Below, one piece after another: positions 36,102 to 43,883 of a stretch of DNA of 64,000 nucleotides. The stretch comes from Actinophytocola gossypii (lineage in GTDB: Bacteria; Actinomycetota; Actinomycetes; Mycobacteriales; Pseudonocardiaceae): contig NZ_JAFFZE010000022.1 in assembly GCF_025165815.1 (NCBI RefSeq), forward strand, positions 186,001-250,000. The letters are read 5' to 3'. The translations under genes and the position numbers were made by a program. Numbering within the stretch: position 1 is the first letter of the stretch; every line of letters starts with the position of its first letter. A model generated the notes under the pieces. It was not told the origin of the DNA and made no database searches. It saw nothing but the letters and a program-made list of their open reading frames with translations.

Positions 36102-36351
36102 GGAAAACGGTCACCGGGTTCGCGGTTCGGGAGATGAGTTTCCGTTCCGCCACCAAGCCGTTCGGGCGCTCGCCCGACCGCCGTCCCGGTTCCCCTCGTC
36201 CACACCGGGTCCGATCGGCCGAACTGGAAGTCAGCGGCACCGCCGCGACCACCAAGCCGGGCGGTGACCGCCGGTACCGGTCCGGGCATCCGACACGGTG
36301 CGGGCGGCGGGGCTTGCACAGATCCTGGTTCCGAACATGCTGGTCACCTCC

Positions 36352-37302
36352 TCAATCCCCCGTATGATTCCGTTGATCCCCCACCGGTTCCAGGGTTGCC
36401 CAGGATCGTTGCCGTTCCGCTACCTCGCGTTCCACCCAGCCGGCCGGCCACTTCCGTCTCAGGCCGCGGGCCGTCCGGGTGCGGGCTCCGGCCAGCGACA
36501 CCGACGTCGTCGTGCCGAAGTCGACCTCGCCCTCGAACACGCTGCCACGGAACGGTTTCGGCTCGGCGCCGAAGTCGACGCGGCGGAAGTCGGCCAAACC
36601 GACGAACCGGGCGTCGCGGAAGTCCGCGGTCTCCGCGACGGCCGTGCCGCGGAACGTCGTGGGGCCGATGAACGTGGTGCCGGCGCACCGGATCGAGCGC
36701 AGTTCGCAGTGGGTCAGCACCAGGCCGGTCAGGGTCGCGCCGGTGAGGTTGAGGTCGGTGTCCGGCCAGAACCGGTCGCCCGGCCGCAGGTGCCGGGCGA
36801 GGATGTCCTGCGCCGCGCCGCGGACCTCGGCCTCCTCGTCACCCCGGCGCGGCAGCGGTCGGGCCGGCATCCGCAGGTACGCGCAGAACAGGTCGACGAT
36901 CGTCTGCCGGTGCGCAGGGTTCTCCTGCGCCAGCCGTTCCAGCCCGTACAGGCCGGCCAGCCGGACCGGGGCCTTGTCGCTGCCGAGCTGGTCGGCCGCC
37001 CTGCCGTACAGCTCGGTCACCCGGCGCTCGGTGGCGTCCAGGTCGCGCTGCCGCACGTCGATCTCGGTGACCCGCTGCCGCCGCGCCGCCAGCAGCAACG
37101 CCGCCGCGCCGCCGGTGCCGACCACGATGCTCGCGGCCGTGCGGATCACGTCCAGCCGCACGGTGTCCCGCGTCTGCCCGGAGCCGAGTACGGTCCACAA
37201 CACGGTGACGACGACCGCGGCGAGGGCGAGCAGGCCGCCCGCCCAGACCGCGATCGTGGTGGTGGACAGCACCTGGTGTCTGTCCGCGCGCTTGTTGTTC
37301 AT
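36352..37302 (-). CDS. Pentapeptide-repeat membrane protein
   Basis: 316-aa protein with two N-terminal membrane helices (WAGGLLALAAVVVTVLWTVLG and IRTAASIVVGTGGAAALLLAA), a helical linker (ERRVTELYGRAADQLGSDKAPVRLAGLYGLERLAQ in three pieces) and a C-terminal pentapeptide-repeat segment. Repeats are of the A(D/N)LxxA type, e.g. LNLTGATLTGLVLTHCEL, TTFRGTAVAETADFRDARF and ADFRRVDFG. The layout is common in actinobacteria, and the function is unknown; the repeat domain faces the cytoplasm. A GGAGGT site directly precedes the ATG. Its start lies only 28 bp from that of the divergent pseudokinase-TPR gene, suggesting shared control. Confidence 0.85.
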   Translation of the reverse strand: MNNKRADRHQVLSTTTIAVWAGGLLALAAVVVTVLWTVLGSGQTRDTVRLDVIRTAASIVVGTGGAAALLLAARRQRVTEIDVRQRDLDATERRVTELYGRAADQLGSDKAPVRLAGLYGLERLAQENPAHRQTIVDLFCAYLRMPARPLPRRGDEEAEVRGAAQDILARHLRPGDRFWPDTDLNLTGATLTGLVLTHCELRSIRCAGTTFIGPTTFRGTAVAETADFRDARFVGLADFRRVDFGAEPKPFRGSVFEGEVDFGTTTSVSLAGARTRTARGLRRKWPAGWVEREVAERQRSWATLEPVGDQRNHTGD

Positions 37303-37330
37303 ACCTCCGTCCGAGGGTAGCGGTCATGAG

Positions 37331-40297
37331 GTGAGTGCGATCGGGTGGCGACAGGGAGCGACCGTACTGGGCGAGTTCACCGTCGAGCGGGACCTCGGCC
37401 GGGTGACGCTCGTGCGCGACGGCGAGCGGTACGGCGTCACCCGGATCCCCGCCGGTGACCTGGTGGCGCAGCGGCGGCTGCTGACCGAGCTCCGGCGCTG
37501 GGCCGCGCTGCCCGCGCACCCGCACCTCACCGCCTGCCGGTTCGTCCGGGCCACCGGCGACGAGCTGTTCGTGCTCACCGACCACGCACCCGGTGGCTCG
37601 CTCGCCGCCCGGATCGGCGACGGGAGCCTCTACGCCGGCGACGACCCCACGGCGACCGTGCCGCGGGTCGCGGCCGAGATCGCGTGGGGGCTCGACGCCG
37701 CGCACGCGATGGGCGTGCCGCACCTCGGCCTTACCCCGGACGCGGTGCTGTTCACCGGGGAGAACGCGGCCACCCTCACCTGGTTCGGCATCGCGCCGGC
37801 CGCGGCCGAGAGCGCGTACTCGGCGCCGGAGCAGGCCGGGGACCAGCCGGTCGGACCGGGTGCGGACGTGTGGAGCTGGGCGGTCATCGTGCTGGAGATG
37901 TTCGCCGGGGAGCGGAGCTGGCCGTCGGCCGCGCTCGCCGACGCGGTGCTCGAACAGCTGGTGGCGCAGCGGCGCTGGCGGGTGGAGATGCCGTCGAAGG
38001 TCGCCGAGGTGCTGCGGGAGTGCCTGCGGTTCGACCCGACGCGCCGGCCGGCGTCGCTGCGGGACGTCGCGGCCGCGCTCACCGACCAGCCGCCACCGCA
38101 GCGCCCGTCGGTGCTCGACAGCGAGCCCGGCGATCCGCGGGCCTGGCTGACGTTCGCCTACGAGACCGCGGGCCTCGACCCGAGGACGGCGACGGTGTTC
38201 TGGCCGGGCGAACGCCCGCAGGAGGAGGTCCGCGCGTTCGCGGTCGCCCGGCGGGTGCTCGACCAGGCCGGCACGGTCTGGGCGCGGGCCAGGCTGCGCG
38301 CCGACGCCGGGCGGGCGGCGCTGCGCCACGGAGACACCGGCACCGGGGTGGCGCACCTGCTGGCCTGCGCCGACCTGCTCGCCGACCGCACCGACGAGGA
38401 CTCCCGGCTCCTGCTGGCCGCCGTCCGCACCGACCTGGCCCCGCACGACGACCCGGGCCGGGCGGTCGCGGTGGCCGCGGAGCTGACCGGTCGCCCCGAG
38501 GTACTCGGCGCCGCCCTGCTGGCCCAGGCCGGCACGCTCGGCGACCCGAACCTCTACGCGAAGGCCCTGGCCGCCTACGAACGGGCCGGTGACGCGGCGG
38601 GCGCGGCGCGGTCGGTGATGGCCAAGGCCAAGGCGTTGGACCTGGCCGGTGCGCCCGACCTCGCCGACCGGCTGCTGGCCGGTCTCCAGCCGGACGATCC
38701 CGTGCTGGCCGGGCGGATCGCGCTGGACCGCGCGGGTCTGGCGCGCCGGCCGCCGGCGGCGGTGCTGGCGCACGCGCTCGCGGCGGTCGCCCGGTTCGCG
38801 CCGTTGGTGCGCGAGCACGGCCGGCACGAGTTGGCCGGCGACCTGGGGCTGGCGTGGTCGCTGGCCGCCGCGGCGCACGCGGACCTTGGCCGGCCGGGAC
38901 CGGCCTGGGACGCCTACCGGGCGGCGCGGGTGATGCTGGCGGCGGCCGTGGTGCGGGACGGGCGGGACGACCTCGCCGACGAGCTGGCCACGGTCTTCGA
39001 CCACGAGGCGACGTTGGCGCGAGAGCTGGCCGGTGCGCGGGCCGGGGCGGAGGCGGCCGGCCGGGCGGTCGAGCTGTGGCGGAGCCTCGGCGAGCGGGGT
39101 GACCGGCTGGCGGAGCTGGCGACCGCGCGGGAGCGGTACGGCACCGCGCTGATGGAGGCCGGTGACACCGCGGGGGCGCGGGAACAGTTCGACGCGGTGC
39201 TGCGGCTGGTGCCGGAGTCGGAGGTGTCGAGCCGGTGGCGCACGCTGGCGGCGATGGCACACCGCCAGCACGGGGTGCTGCTGCGCCGGGCCGGTGACCC
39301 GGTTGGGGCGTGCGGCCGCTACCAGCACGCGCTGTACCTGCTGGCCGACGCGGACGATTCGGGGTTCACCCGGGTGCTGGTGCTGGAGAGCCTGAGCGGT
39401 GCGCTCGGCGACGCCGGGCACCTGGACGAGTCGGTGCAGGTGCTGCGGCAGTCGTCGGAGGAGCTGGCGATGCTGGTCACCACGGGGGTGCGTGGGGAGG
39501 CTGACCTGGCGGACTCGACGCGGCGGCTGGCCGGGGCGCTGTTGGAGCTGGGTGACTTCCCGGCGGCGCGGGAGACCGCGTTGGCCGGTTTGGCGCACTA
39601 CGGGCGACTGATCGCCGGCGGGCGGGACGACCTGGTGGTGCCGGCAGCGCGGCTGCGCGCCACCTACGGCTACGTCTGCCACCGGCTGTCCGATGTGGAC
39701 GGCGCGGTGGCCGCGATCAGCGAGGCCAGGGCGGTGCTGGGCGCGGACGCGGTGGTGGCCAGAGGACTCGACGCGCAGCTGGCGGTGCTGCGCGCGGTGG
39801 CCGCGTTGCGCCCGGAGGACCTGGACGGCTGGTTCGCCGAGCAGCGGGTGGCGTTGTCGGCGGCGGCGGCGTTGTCCCGGTCGGGGCGGACGCGGGAGGC
39901 GTCCCGGCAGGGCGAGGAGATCCTCGGCAGCCTTGGCTGGCTGACCCGCACGCTGCCGACCGAGCAGGGCTACGCGCTGTGCGGGCGGGCCGGGGTGCAC
40001 CTGGGCATGTGGGCACTGCACGCGCGCCGCAACGGGGCGGCGCGGCACGGGTTCGCGGTGGCGGCGGAGAGCTTCGGCACGCTGGTCGACAACGGGCTGC
40101 GCCAGTACGTCGAGGACTGGGCACGGGCCTACGTGGGCACCGCGTCGCTGCTGACCGTCCTCGGCGACGACGGTGGCGCCGAGGACGCGGTGGCCGAGCT
40201 GCTGGCGATCATGGCCGACGTGGACGGCGCCGCGGTGCCGGAGTGGCGGGAACGCGCCGCGCGGGTGGTGGCGGAGATGCGGTCCGCGCGGGGTTAG
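37331..40297 (+). CDS. Pseudokinase-TPR signalling protein
   Basis: 988-aa protein with a protein-kinase fold (about 12-290) and a long TPR-like helical region (about 300-980). The fold is recognised by ACRFVRATGDELFVLTDHAPGGSL, the APE motif (SAPEQ, 164-168), DVWSWAVIVLEMFAGE and RFDPTRRPASLRDVA. Key catalytic motifs are missing: no Gly-rich loop, the VAVK lysine region reads YGVTRI, the HRDLKPEN loop reads HLGLTPDAVL (131-140), and DFG reads WFG (151-153). It should not phosphorylate and is probably a scaffold or sensor. GTG at 37331 is the only start between the divergent pentapeptide gene and the domain. Related STAND/kinase-TPR proteins act as signal platforms; partner unknown. Confidence 0.86.
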   Translation: MSAIGWRQGATVLGEFTVERDLGRVTLVRDGERYGVTRIPAGDLVAQRRLLTELRRWAALPAHPHLTACRFVRATGDELFVLTDHAPGGSLAARIGDGSLYAGDDPTATVPRVAAEIAWGLDAAHAMGVPHLGLTPDAVLFTGENAATLTWFGIAPAAAESAYSAPEQAGDQPVGPGADVWSWAVIVLEMFAGERSWPSAALADAVLEQLVAQRRWRVEMPSKVAEVLRECLRFDPTRRPASLRDVAAALTDQPPPQRPSVLDSEPGDPRAWLTFAYETAGLDPRTATVFWPGERPQEEVRAFAVARRVLDQAGTVWARARLRADAGRAALRHGDTGTGVAHLLACADLLADRTDEDSRLLLAAVRTDLAPHDDPGRAVAVAAELTGRPEVLGAALLAQAGTLGDPNLYAKALAAYERAGDAAGAARSVMAKAKALDLAGAPDLADRLLAGLQPDDPVLAGRIALDRAGLARRPPAAVLAHALAAVARFAPLVREHGRHELAGDLGLAWSLAAAAHADLGRPGPAWDAYRAARVMLAAAVVRDGRDDLADELATVFDHEATLARELAGARAGAEAAGRAVELWRSLGERGDRLAELATARERYGTALMEAGDTAGAREQFDAVLRLVPESEVSSRWRTLAAMAHRQHGVLLRRAGDPVGACGRYQHALYLLADADDSGFTRVLVLESLSGALGDAGHLDESVQVLRQSSEELAMLVTTGVRGEADLADSTRRLAGALLELGDFPAARETALAGLAHYGRLIAGGRDDLVVPAARLRATYGYVCHRLSDVDGAVAAISEARAVLGADAVVARGLDAQLAVLRAVAALRPEDLDGWFAEQRVALSAAAALSRSGRTREASRQGEEILGSLGWLTRTLPTEQGYALCGRAGVHLGMWALHARRNGAARHGFAVAAESFGTLVDNGLRQYVEDWARAYVGTASLLTVLGDDGGAEDAVAELLAIMADVDGAAVPEWRERAARVVAEMRSARG

Positions 40298-40332
40298 GGC
40301 GGGTCGGGGCGCGGCCAGAGCGCGGCCAGAGC

Positions 40333-40365
40333 GGGGTCGGGGCGCGGTCGGGGGCGCGGTCGGGG
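40333..40365 (+). repeat. Potential G-quadruplex in G-rich tandem repeats
   Basis: Four G-runs (40333-40336, 40339-40342, 40350-40354, 40362-40365) with loops of 2, 7 and 7 nt, lying in degenerate tandem units (GCGCGGCCAGA twice, then GGGGCGCGGTC twice) over about 40302-40370. It fills the gap between the convergent pseudokinase and thioredoxin genes and could act in transcript termination. Confidence 0.5.
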
Positions 40366-40370
40366 CCCGG

Positions 40371-40697
40371 TCAGCGCGGGGTTAGCGCGTCGTCCAGGTC
40401 GGCGAGCAGGCGGGTGCGGGACTTGGCGCCGACGATCGTGCGGATGGGTTCGCCGCCTCGGTAGAGGATCATCGTGGGCAGGGCGAGCACGTGGTGGTCG
40501 CGGGCGGTGGCCGGGTTCTCGTCGGCGTTGATCGTGCGGACGGCGAGTTCGCCGGCGCGCTCCTGTTCGATCTCGGCGAGCACCGGGGCGAGCATCCGGC
40601 AGGACGGGCACCAGGATCCCCAGAACTCGACCAGCACGGGGATGTCGTGCCGGACGACGTCGCGGTCGAAGGTCTCGTCGGTGACGGCGGTGGGCAT
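40371..40697 (-). CDS. trxA: Thioredoxin with WCPSC active site
   Basis: 108-aa cytoplasmic disulfide reductase. The fold is clear: VLVEFWGSWCPSCRMLAPVLAEI with redox Cys30 and Cys33, and the cis-Pro loop VLALPTMILYRGGEP. The active site is WCPSC instead of the usual WCGPC; the change of the two intervening residues shifts redox potential in model thioredoxins, so it may prefer a particular target. It is 10 nt downstream of a MerR-family regulator gene in the same orientation, implying one transcript under MerR autoregulation, perhaps in response to thiol or oxidative stress. Confidence 0.92.
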   Translation of the reverse strand: MPTAVTDETFDRDVVRHDIPVLVEFWGSWCPSCRMLAPVLAEIEQERAGELAVRTINADENPATARDHHVLALPTMILYRGGEPIRTIVGAKSRTRLLADLDDALTPR

Positions 40698-40707
40698 GGT
40701 CGGCTCC

Positions 40708-41097
40708 TCAGGGGTTCACGACGCACGGGTCGACGAACCCGTCGCGGCGGGTGACGGCGTCGGCGAGCTTGCCGGCGAGTTCGGCGCGAACGGCGGCGAG
40801 CCGGTCGAGGCACGCGTCGACCTCGGCGAGCTTGCGGCGGTAGACCTCGATGGAGTCCACACAGGAGTCACCGGTCTCGTGTCCGGAGCGCAGGCACTCG
40901 ACGAACGGGCGGGTGTCCTCCAGGGACAGTCCGACCGTGCGCAGTGTCTGGATCTCGGTCACCAGGCGCAGGTCGTGCTCGTCGTAGTCGCGGTAGCCGT
41001 TGGCCGACCGCGCCGCGGGGAGCAGGCCCTGCGACTCGTAGAACCGCAACGCCCGGGTGGTGGTGCCCGCGCGCCGGGCGAGCTCGCCGATTCGCAT
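40708..41097 (-). CDS. MerR-family regulator controlling thioredoxin
   Basis: 129-aa regulator: MRIGELARRAGTTTRALRFYESQGLLPAARSANGYRDYDE carries the winged-helix DNA-binding domain, in two joined parts. A dimerisation helix with VEVYRRKLAEVDACLDRL-like heptads follows (text reads IEVYRRKLAEVDACLDRL). Cys at 68, 79, 96 and 125 could serve metal or thiol sensing. ATG at 41097 is chosen because it begins the HTH domain and lies 7 nt after TACGCT, a leaderless -10. The promoter has the stretched 19-bp spacer and central dyad that MerR proteins untwist. Thioredoxin is the only linked target. Confidence 0.92.
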   Translation of the reverse strand: MRIGELARRAGTTTRALRFYESQGLLPAARSANGYRDYDEHDLRLVTEIQTLRTVGLSLEDTRPFVECLRSGHETGDSCVDSIEVYRRKLAEVDACLDRLAAVRAELAGKLADAVTRRDGFVDPCVVNP

Positions 41098-41104
41098 GCC
41101 GCCG

Positions 41105-41135
41105 AGCGTAGACATTGACGCCGACGTCAAGGCAA
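41105..41135 (-). promoter_or_regulatory. MerR-type promoter with 19-bp spacer and dyad
   Basis: On the minus strand TTGCCT (41135-41130) and TACGCT (41110-41105) are separated by exactly 19 bp. The perfect dyad TTGACG-N4-CGTCAA (41130-41115) occupies the -35 edge and spacer. This is the hallmark geometry of MerR-activated promoters. Confidence 0.85.
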
Positions 41136-41137
41136 GC

Positions 41138-41662
41138 TCAGCGGCCGCCCCAGGACCGCTGGCGGTCGGTCATGGTGGTCCACACCTCGGCCGGGAGCAG
41201 GTTCTCGGCGGCGTCGTGCACCCGGTCGAGGATGTCCTGGGCCTCGTGGGTCAGGCCCAGTGTGCCGAGGTCCCGGGTGCTGCCGCCGGCGGTCAGCTCG
41301 ATCGAGCCGGTGGGGCCACCGGCGATGCCCGAGTCGACGGGCGGCACGGGGTCGAGCGCACCGGCGGACCGCAGCGCGCGGTGGAACTCGGCCCGCTGCT
41401 CGCCGGTGACCGGGACGGTCTCCACCCACGACTCCTGGTCGCGCTCGTAGCCGGGGCGCCAGCTCAGCTCGGCGGTCGTCTCGTCCACCCGCAGTACCCA
41501 CTCGTAGTGGTATTCCGGCGGCACGCTCCCGTTGCGGTACACCACGGTCGCGGCGAAGTCGGCCGGCATCCGCCCGGCGGCGGCCGGGACCGGGGTACCG
41601 GCGCCGGCCTGGGAGCAGCCGGCGACCAGCAGGAGGCCGACGAGTCCGAGCAGTAGGCGCAT
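41138..41662 (-). CDS. Lipoprotein of unknown function
   Basis: 174-aa exported lipoprotein: MRLLLGLVGLLLVAGC provides a signal with VAGC lipobox (Cys16). The mature region has a linker (SQAGAGTPVPAAAG) and a single domain: FAATVVYRNGSVPPEYHYEWVLRVDE in two strands, ELSWRPGYERDQESWVETVPV, and a helix ALRSAGALDPV. It ends DRVHDAAENLLPAEVWTTM. I do not recognise the family; similar actinobacterial lipoproteins are annotated only as hypothetical. It lies just downstream of the membrane beta-lactamase-family gene (22-nt gap, same strand) and may be co-transcribed with it. Confidence 0.82.
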   Translation of the reverse strand: MRLLLGLVGLLLVAGCSQAGAGTPVPAAAGRMPADFAATVVYRNGSVPPEYHYEWVLRVDETTAELSWRPGYERDQESWVETVPVTGEQRAEFHRALRSAGALDPVPPVDSGIAGGPTGSIELTAGGSTRDLGTLGLTHEAQDILDRVHDAAENLLPAEVWTTMTDRQRSWGGR

Positions 41663-41684
41663 GTGGGTTCGATGGGACCTGAGC

Positions 41685-43124
41685 TCATCCGGTTCCCGGC
41701 CGGCGGCGTAGCTCGAACGGCAGCAGCACGAGCCGGGCGAGCACGAGCGCCGACCCGAGCACGACGGCCGCGACCGCCAACTGCCCGACGTCCGGCAGGA
41801 ACAGCAGGATGTGCCGCAGCGTCAGGTCGACCGCGCCGGGCAGCCACACTCCGACGCCGAGCGCGGCGATCGCGCCGAGTCCGCCCCAGCCGACGGCACC
41901 GAGCCACGGGCGGCGCGAGCACCGGCGGAACGCCCGCCGGGCCGTCCAGCCGAGGCCGGCGGCGAGCACCAGGACCAGCGCGCCCATCCCGGCCAGCAGC
42001 AGCGTGCTCGTCGACGAGCCGGGCGGCGGGTCGGGGGTACCGCCGAGCGCGATCGTGAGCGCGCCGAGTGCGGCCGCGTTGAGCTGCGGGTCGGCCAGCG
42101 GGGACCACACGTTCTGCTGCACGGCGACGGCCCAGCCGGTGTCCGGCGCGGTGACCAGCACGGTGTGGTAGCCGGGGGACGCGCCGGCGTGCCAGACGAT
42201 CGTGGTGTCGACCGTGCGGAGGGTGTCGACCCGCCAGCTGAGCCCGTAGTGCCCGTTGCCGGCCCGAGGGCCGGGGCCGCGCAGGTCCCGGACCGCCCGC
42301 TCGGACAGCACCTCGCGACCGCCGAACCGGCCGTCGTTCGTGTGCAGCATCGCCAGGTGCGCGAGGTCGGTGACGCTGCCGGCGAGGTAGCCGTAGGGCA
42401 CGCCGGACGTGTCGAACTCCGCGTCGCCGACCCGCACGCCGCCGAAGTAGAACTCGTGCCCCGGCGGCAGCTTGGCAGCGGCGGTGGCCGCGTCGGCGAC
42501 GGCGTCGGCCATGTCCAGCGGGCCGAGCACCTCGCGGTGCAGGAACTCCGCGAACGTCAGCCCGGACACCTCCTCGACCATCGCGCCGAGGATCTGCGCG
42601 TTCGCCGGGTTGTACTGGTGCCGCTCGCCCGGTGCGGCGTTCGGACCGGTCTCCGCGAGGCTCTCCACCCAGCGGCGCAGGGCGCCGGGCTCGTTGTCGC
42701 CGATGTCGGAGCGGGCGTACCCGTCCGCCGGGGCCAGCCCGCTGGTCTGTTCGAGCAGGTGCCGCACGGTGATCCGCTCGGCGTGTCCCCGGTCGGCGAG
42801 CCGGAACCACGGCAGGTGCTCGAACACCGGGTCGTCGAGGCCGACGGTGCCGGCGTCGACGAGCCGCATGACCGCGACCGCGGTGACCGGCTTGGCGACC
42901 GACCCGAACCCGACGGGCGTGTGGGTGGTCATCGGTCGACCGTGGCCGTCGGTGCCCCAGGCCCCCGAGGACACGATCCGGTCACGGTTCACCAGCGCGT
43001 AGGACATGCCCGGTGCCTCGACGGCCGCCATCCGGTCGGCCAGGAACTCCGTCACATCGCCGGGCGGCTGGCCGACCGGCGCCGGAAACACCAGCAGGAC
43101 AACGGACAACACGCGTGCGAGCAT
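41685..43124 (-). CDS. Beta-lactamase-family serine hydrolase with C-terminal membrane helices
   Basis: 479-aa exported serine hydrolase of the class C/ PBP-like (DUF/COG1680) group. It has an N-terminal signal (LARVLSVVLLVFPAP), the SxxK motif GSVAKPVTAVAVM (Ser75, Lys78), the YxN motif QYNPANAQILGAM and the HxG motif VWHAGASPGYH. Three C-terminal helices follow (STLLLAGMGALVLVLAAGLGW, WLGAVGWGGLGAIAALGVGVWL, VGQLAVAAVVLGSALVLARLVLL in part), tethering it to the membrane. Function is likely D-amino-acid peptide or ester hydrolysis rather than antibiotic resistance. ATG 43124 has AGAGGGG 9 nt upstream. The divergent TetR gene and two palindromes in the 79-bp gap indicate dedicated repression. 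Confidence 0.9.
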   Translation of the reverse strand: MLARVLSVVLLVFPAPVGQPPGDVTEFLADRMAAVEAPGMSYALVNRDRIVSSGAWGTDGHGRPMTTHTPVGFGSVAKPVTAVAVMRLVDAGTVGLDDPVFEHLPWFRLADRGHAERITVRHLLEQTSGLAPADGYARSDIGDNEPGALRRWVESLAETGPNAAPGERHQYNPANAQILGAMVEEVSGLTFAEFLHREVLGPLDMADAVADAATAAAKLPPGHEFYFGGVRVGDAEFDTSGVPYGYLAGSVTDLAHLAMLHTNDGRFGGREVLSERAVRDLRGPGPRAGNGHYGLSWRVDTLRTVDTTIVWHAGASPGYHTVLVTAPDTGWAVAVQQNVWSPLADPQLNAAALGALTIALGGTPDPPPGSSTSTLLLAGMGALVLVLAAGLGWTARRAFRRCSRRPWLGAVGWGGLGAIAALGVGVWLPGAVDLTLRHILLFLPDVGQLAVAAVVLGSALVLARLVLLPFELRRRPGTG

Positions 43125-43140
43125 CGCCACCAACCCCTCT

Positions 43141-43176
43141 CAATATGGCCATATTGCTTCTAATATGGACATATTG
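43141..43176. promoter_or_regulatory. Twin TetR operators, 20-bp spacing
   Basis: CAATATGGCCATATTG (43141-43156) is a perfect 16-bp palindrome. TAATATGGACATATTG (43161-43176) is a near copy with two changes, shifted by exactly 20 bp, about two helical turns. Both lie between the divergent beta-lactamase-family and TetR genes, in strikingly AT-rich sequence. Confidence 0.88.
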
Positions 43177-43203
43177 TCAACCGTACGGGGATACTGGGTG
43201 GCG

Positions 43204-43824
43204 ATGGCAACCGAGGAGTACCACGCACAGCGCCGCAACCAGGTCGCGGACGCGGTGGAGCGGCTCGTCGCCGCGCACGGGCTGGACGGCGTGACCGTGG
43301 CGCGGACCGCGGCCGAGGCGGAGGTGTCGGTCGGGCTGGTGCAGCACTACTTCGCCAGCAAGGACGACATGCTGCGCTTCGCCTACACGCGCGTGACCGA
43401 GCGCGCGATGGAGCGGGTGGAACGGCAGGCGCGGGACCTCGCGGAGCACCGGAGCACGATCCGCGCGGTGGTCCGCCAGGGGCTCGGCGAGCGGCTGCCG
43501 CTGGACGACGCGCGGCGCGCGGAATGGCGGGTGTCGTTCGCGTTCGCGGCGCGTGCGGTGGACCGGCCCGACCTCGCGGCGGTGCGCAACCGCACGGAGG
43601 CGGCGATCCGGGCGCGGGTGGCGCAGGTCGTCGAGAACGGCAAGGAGTGCGGCGAGGTACCGGAGGGGGCGGACTCCGAGGAGGGTGCGGCGGGGCTGAT
43701 GGCGGTCGTCGAGGGGCTCGGCCTGCACGCCTACCTCGAGGCGGTGCCGGCGGACGTGGTACTCGGCGTGCTAGACCGCCACCTCGCCGAGGTCTTTCCC
43801 GGCGAGTGTCACCAGTACGACTGA
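43204..43824 (+). CDS. TetR-family repressor
   Basis: 206-aa TetR regulator. The N-terminal HTH is VADAVERLVAAHGLDGVTVARTAAEAEVSVGLVQHYFASKDDML in three joined pieces, the classic helix-turn-helix plus YF-x-x-K-x-x-M ending. The C-terminal ligand domain contains RAEWRVSFAFAARAVDRPDLAAV and GLMAVVEGLGLHAYLEAVP, resembling the BetI/TetR_C_6 group. ATG at 43204 is the best start; GTG at 43198 is near. It should bind the twin palindromes upstream and repress both itself and the divergent membrane hydrolase. Its stop overlaps a terminator hairpin. Confidence 0.92.
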   Translation: MATEEYHAQRRNQVADAVERLVAAHGLDGVTVARTAAEAEVSVGLVQHYFASKDDMLRFAYTRVTERAMERVERQARDLAEHRSTIRAVVRQGLGERLPLDDARRAEWRVSFAFAARAVDRPDLAAVRNRTEAAIRARVAQVVENGKECGEVPEGADSEEGAAGLMAVVEGLGLHAYLEAVPADVVLGVLDRHLAEVFPGECHQYD

Positions 43825-43855
43825 AAGGGCGGACCCGTCACGGGCCCGCCCTTTC
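43823..43855. terminator. Bidirectional hairpin terminator
   Basis: Arms GAAAGGGCGG-a-CCCG and CGGG-c-CCGCCCTTTC, with one central mismatch and a 3-nt loop, lie between the TetR stop and the convergent sortase-substrate gene. It ends in CTTTC on either strand, giving a short U run. Confidence 0.85.
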
Positions 43856-43883
43856 GGTCGGTACTTGAGCTATTCGGTTGTGC

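Noticed and set aside
36839-40048. 1,069-codon open frame antisense to the pseudokinase-TPR gene
   Set aside because: Arises from GC-rich third positions of the real gene; composition is Arg/Pro/Gln-rich with no fold.
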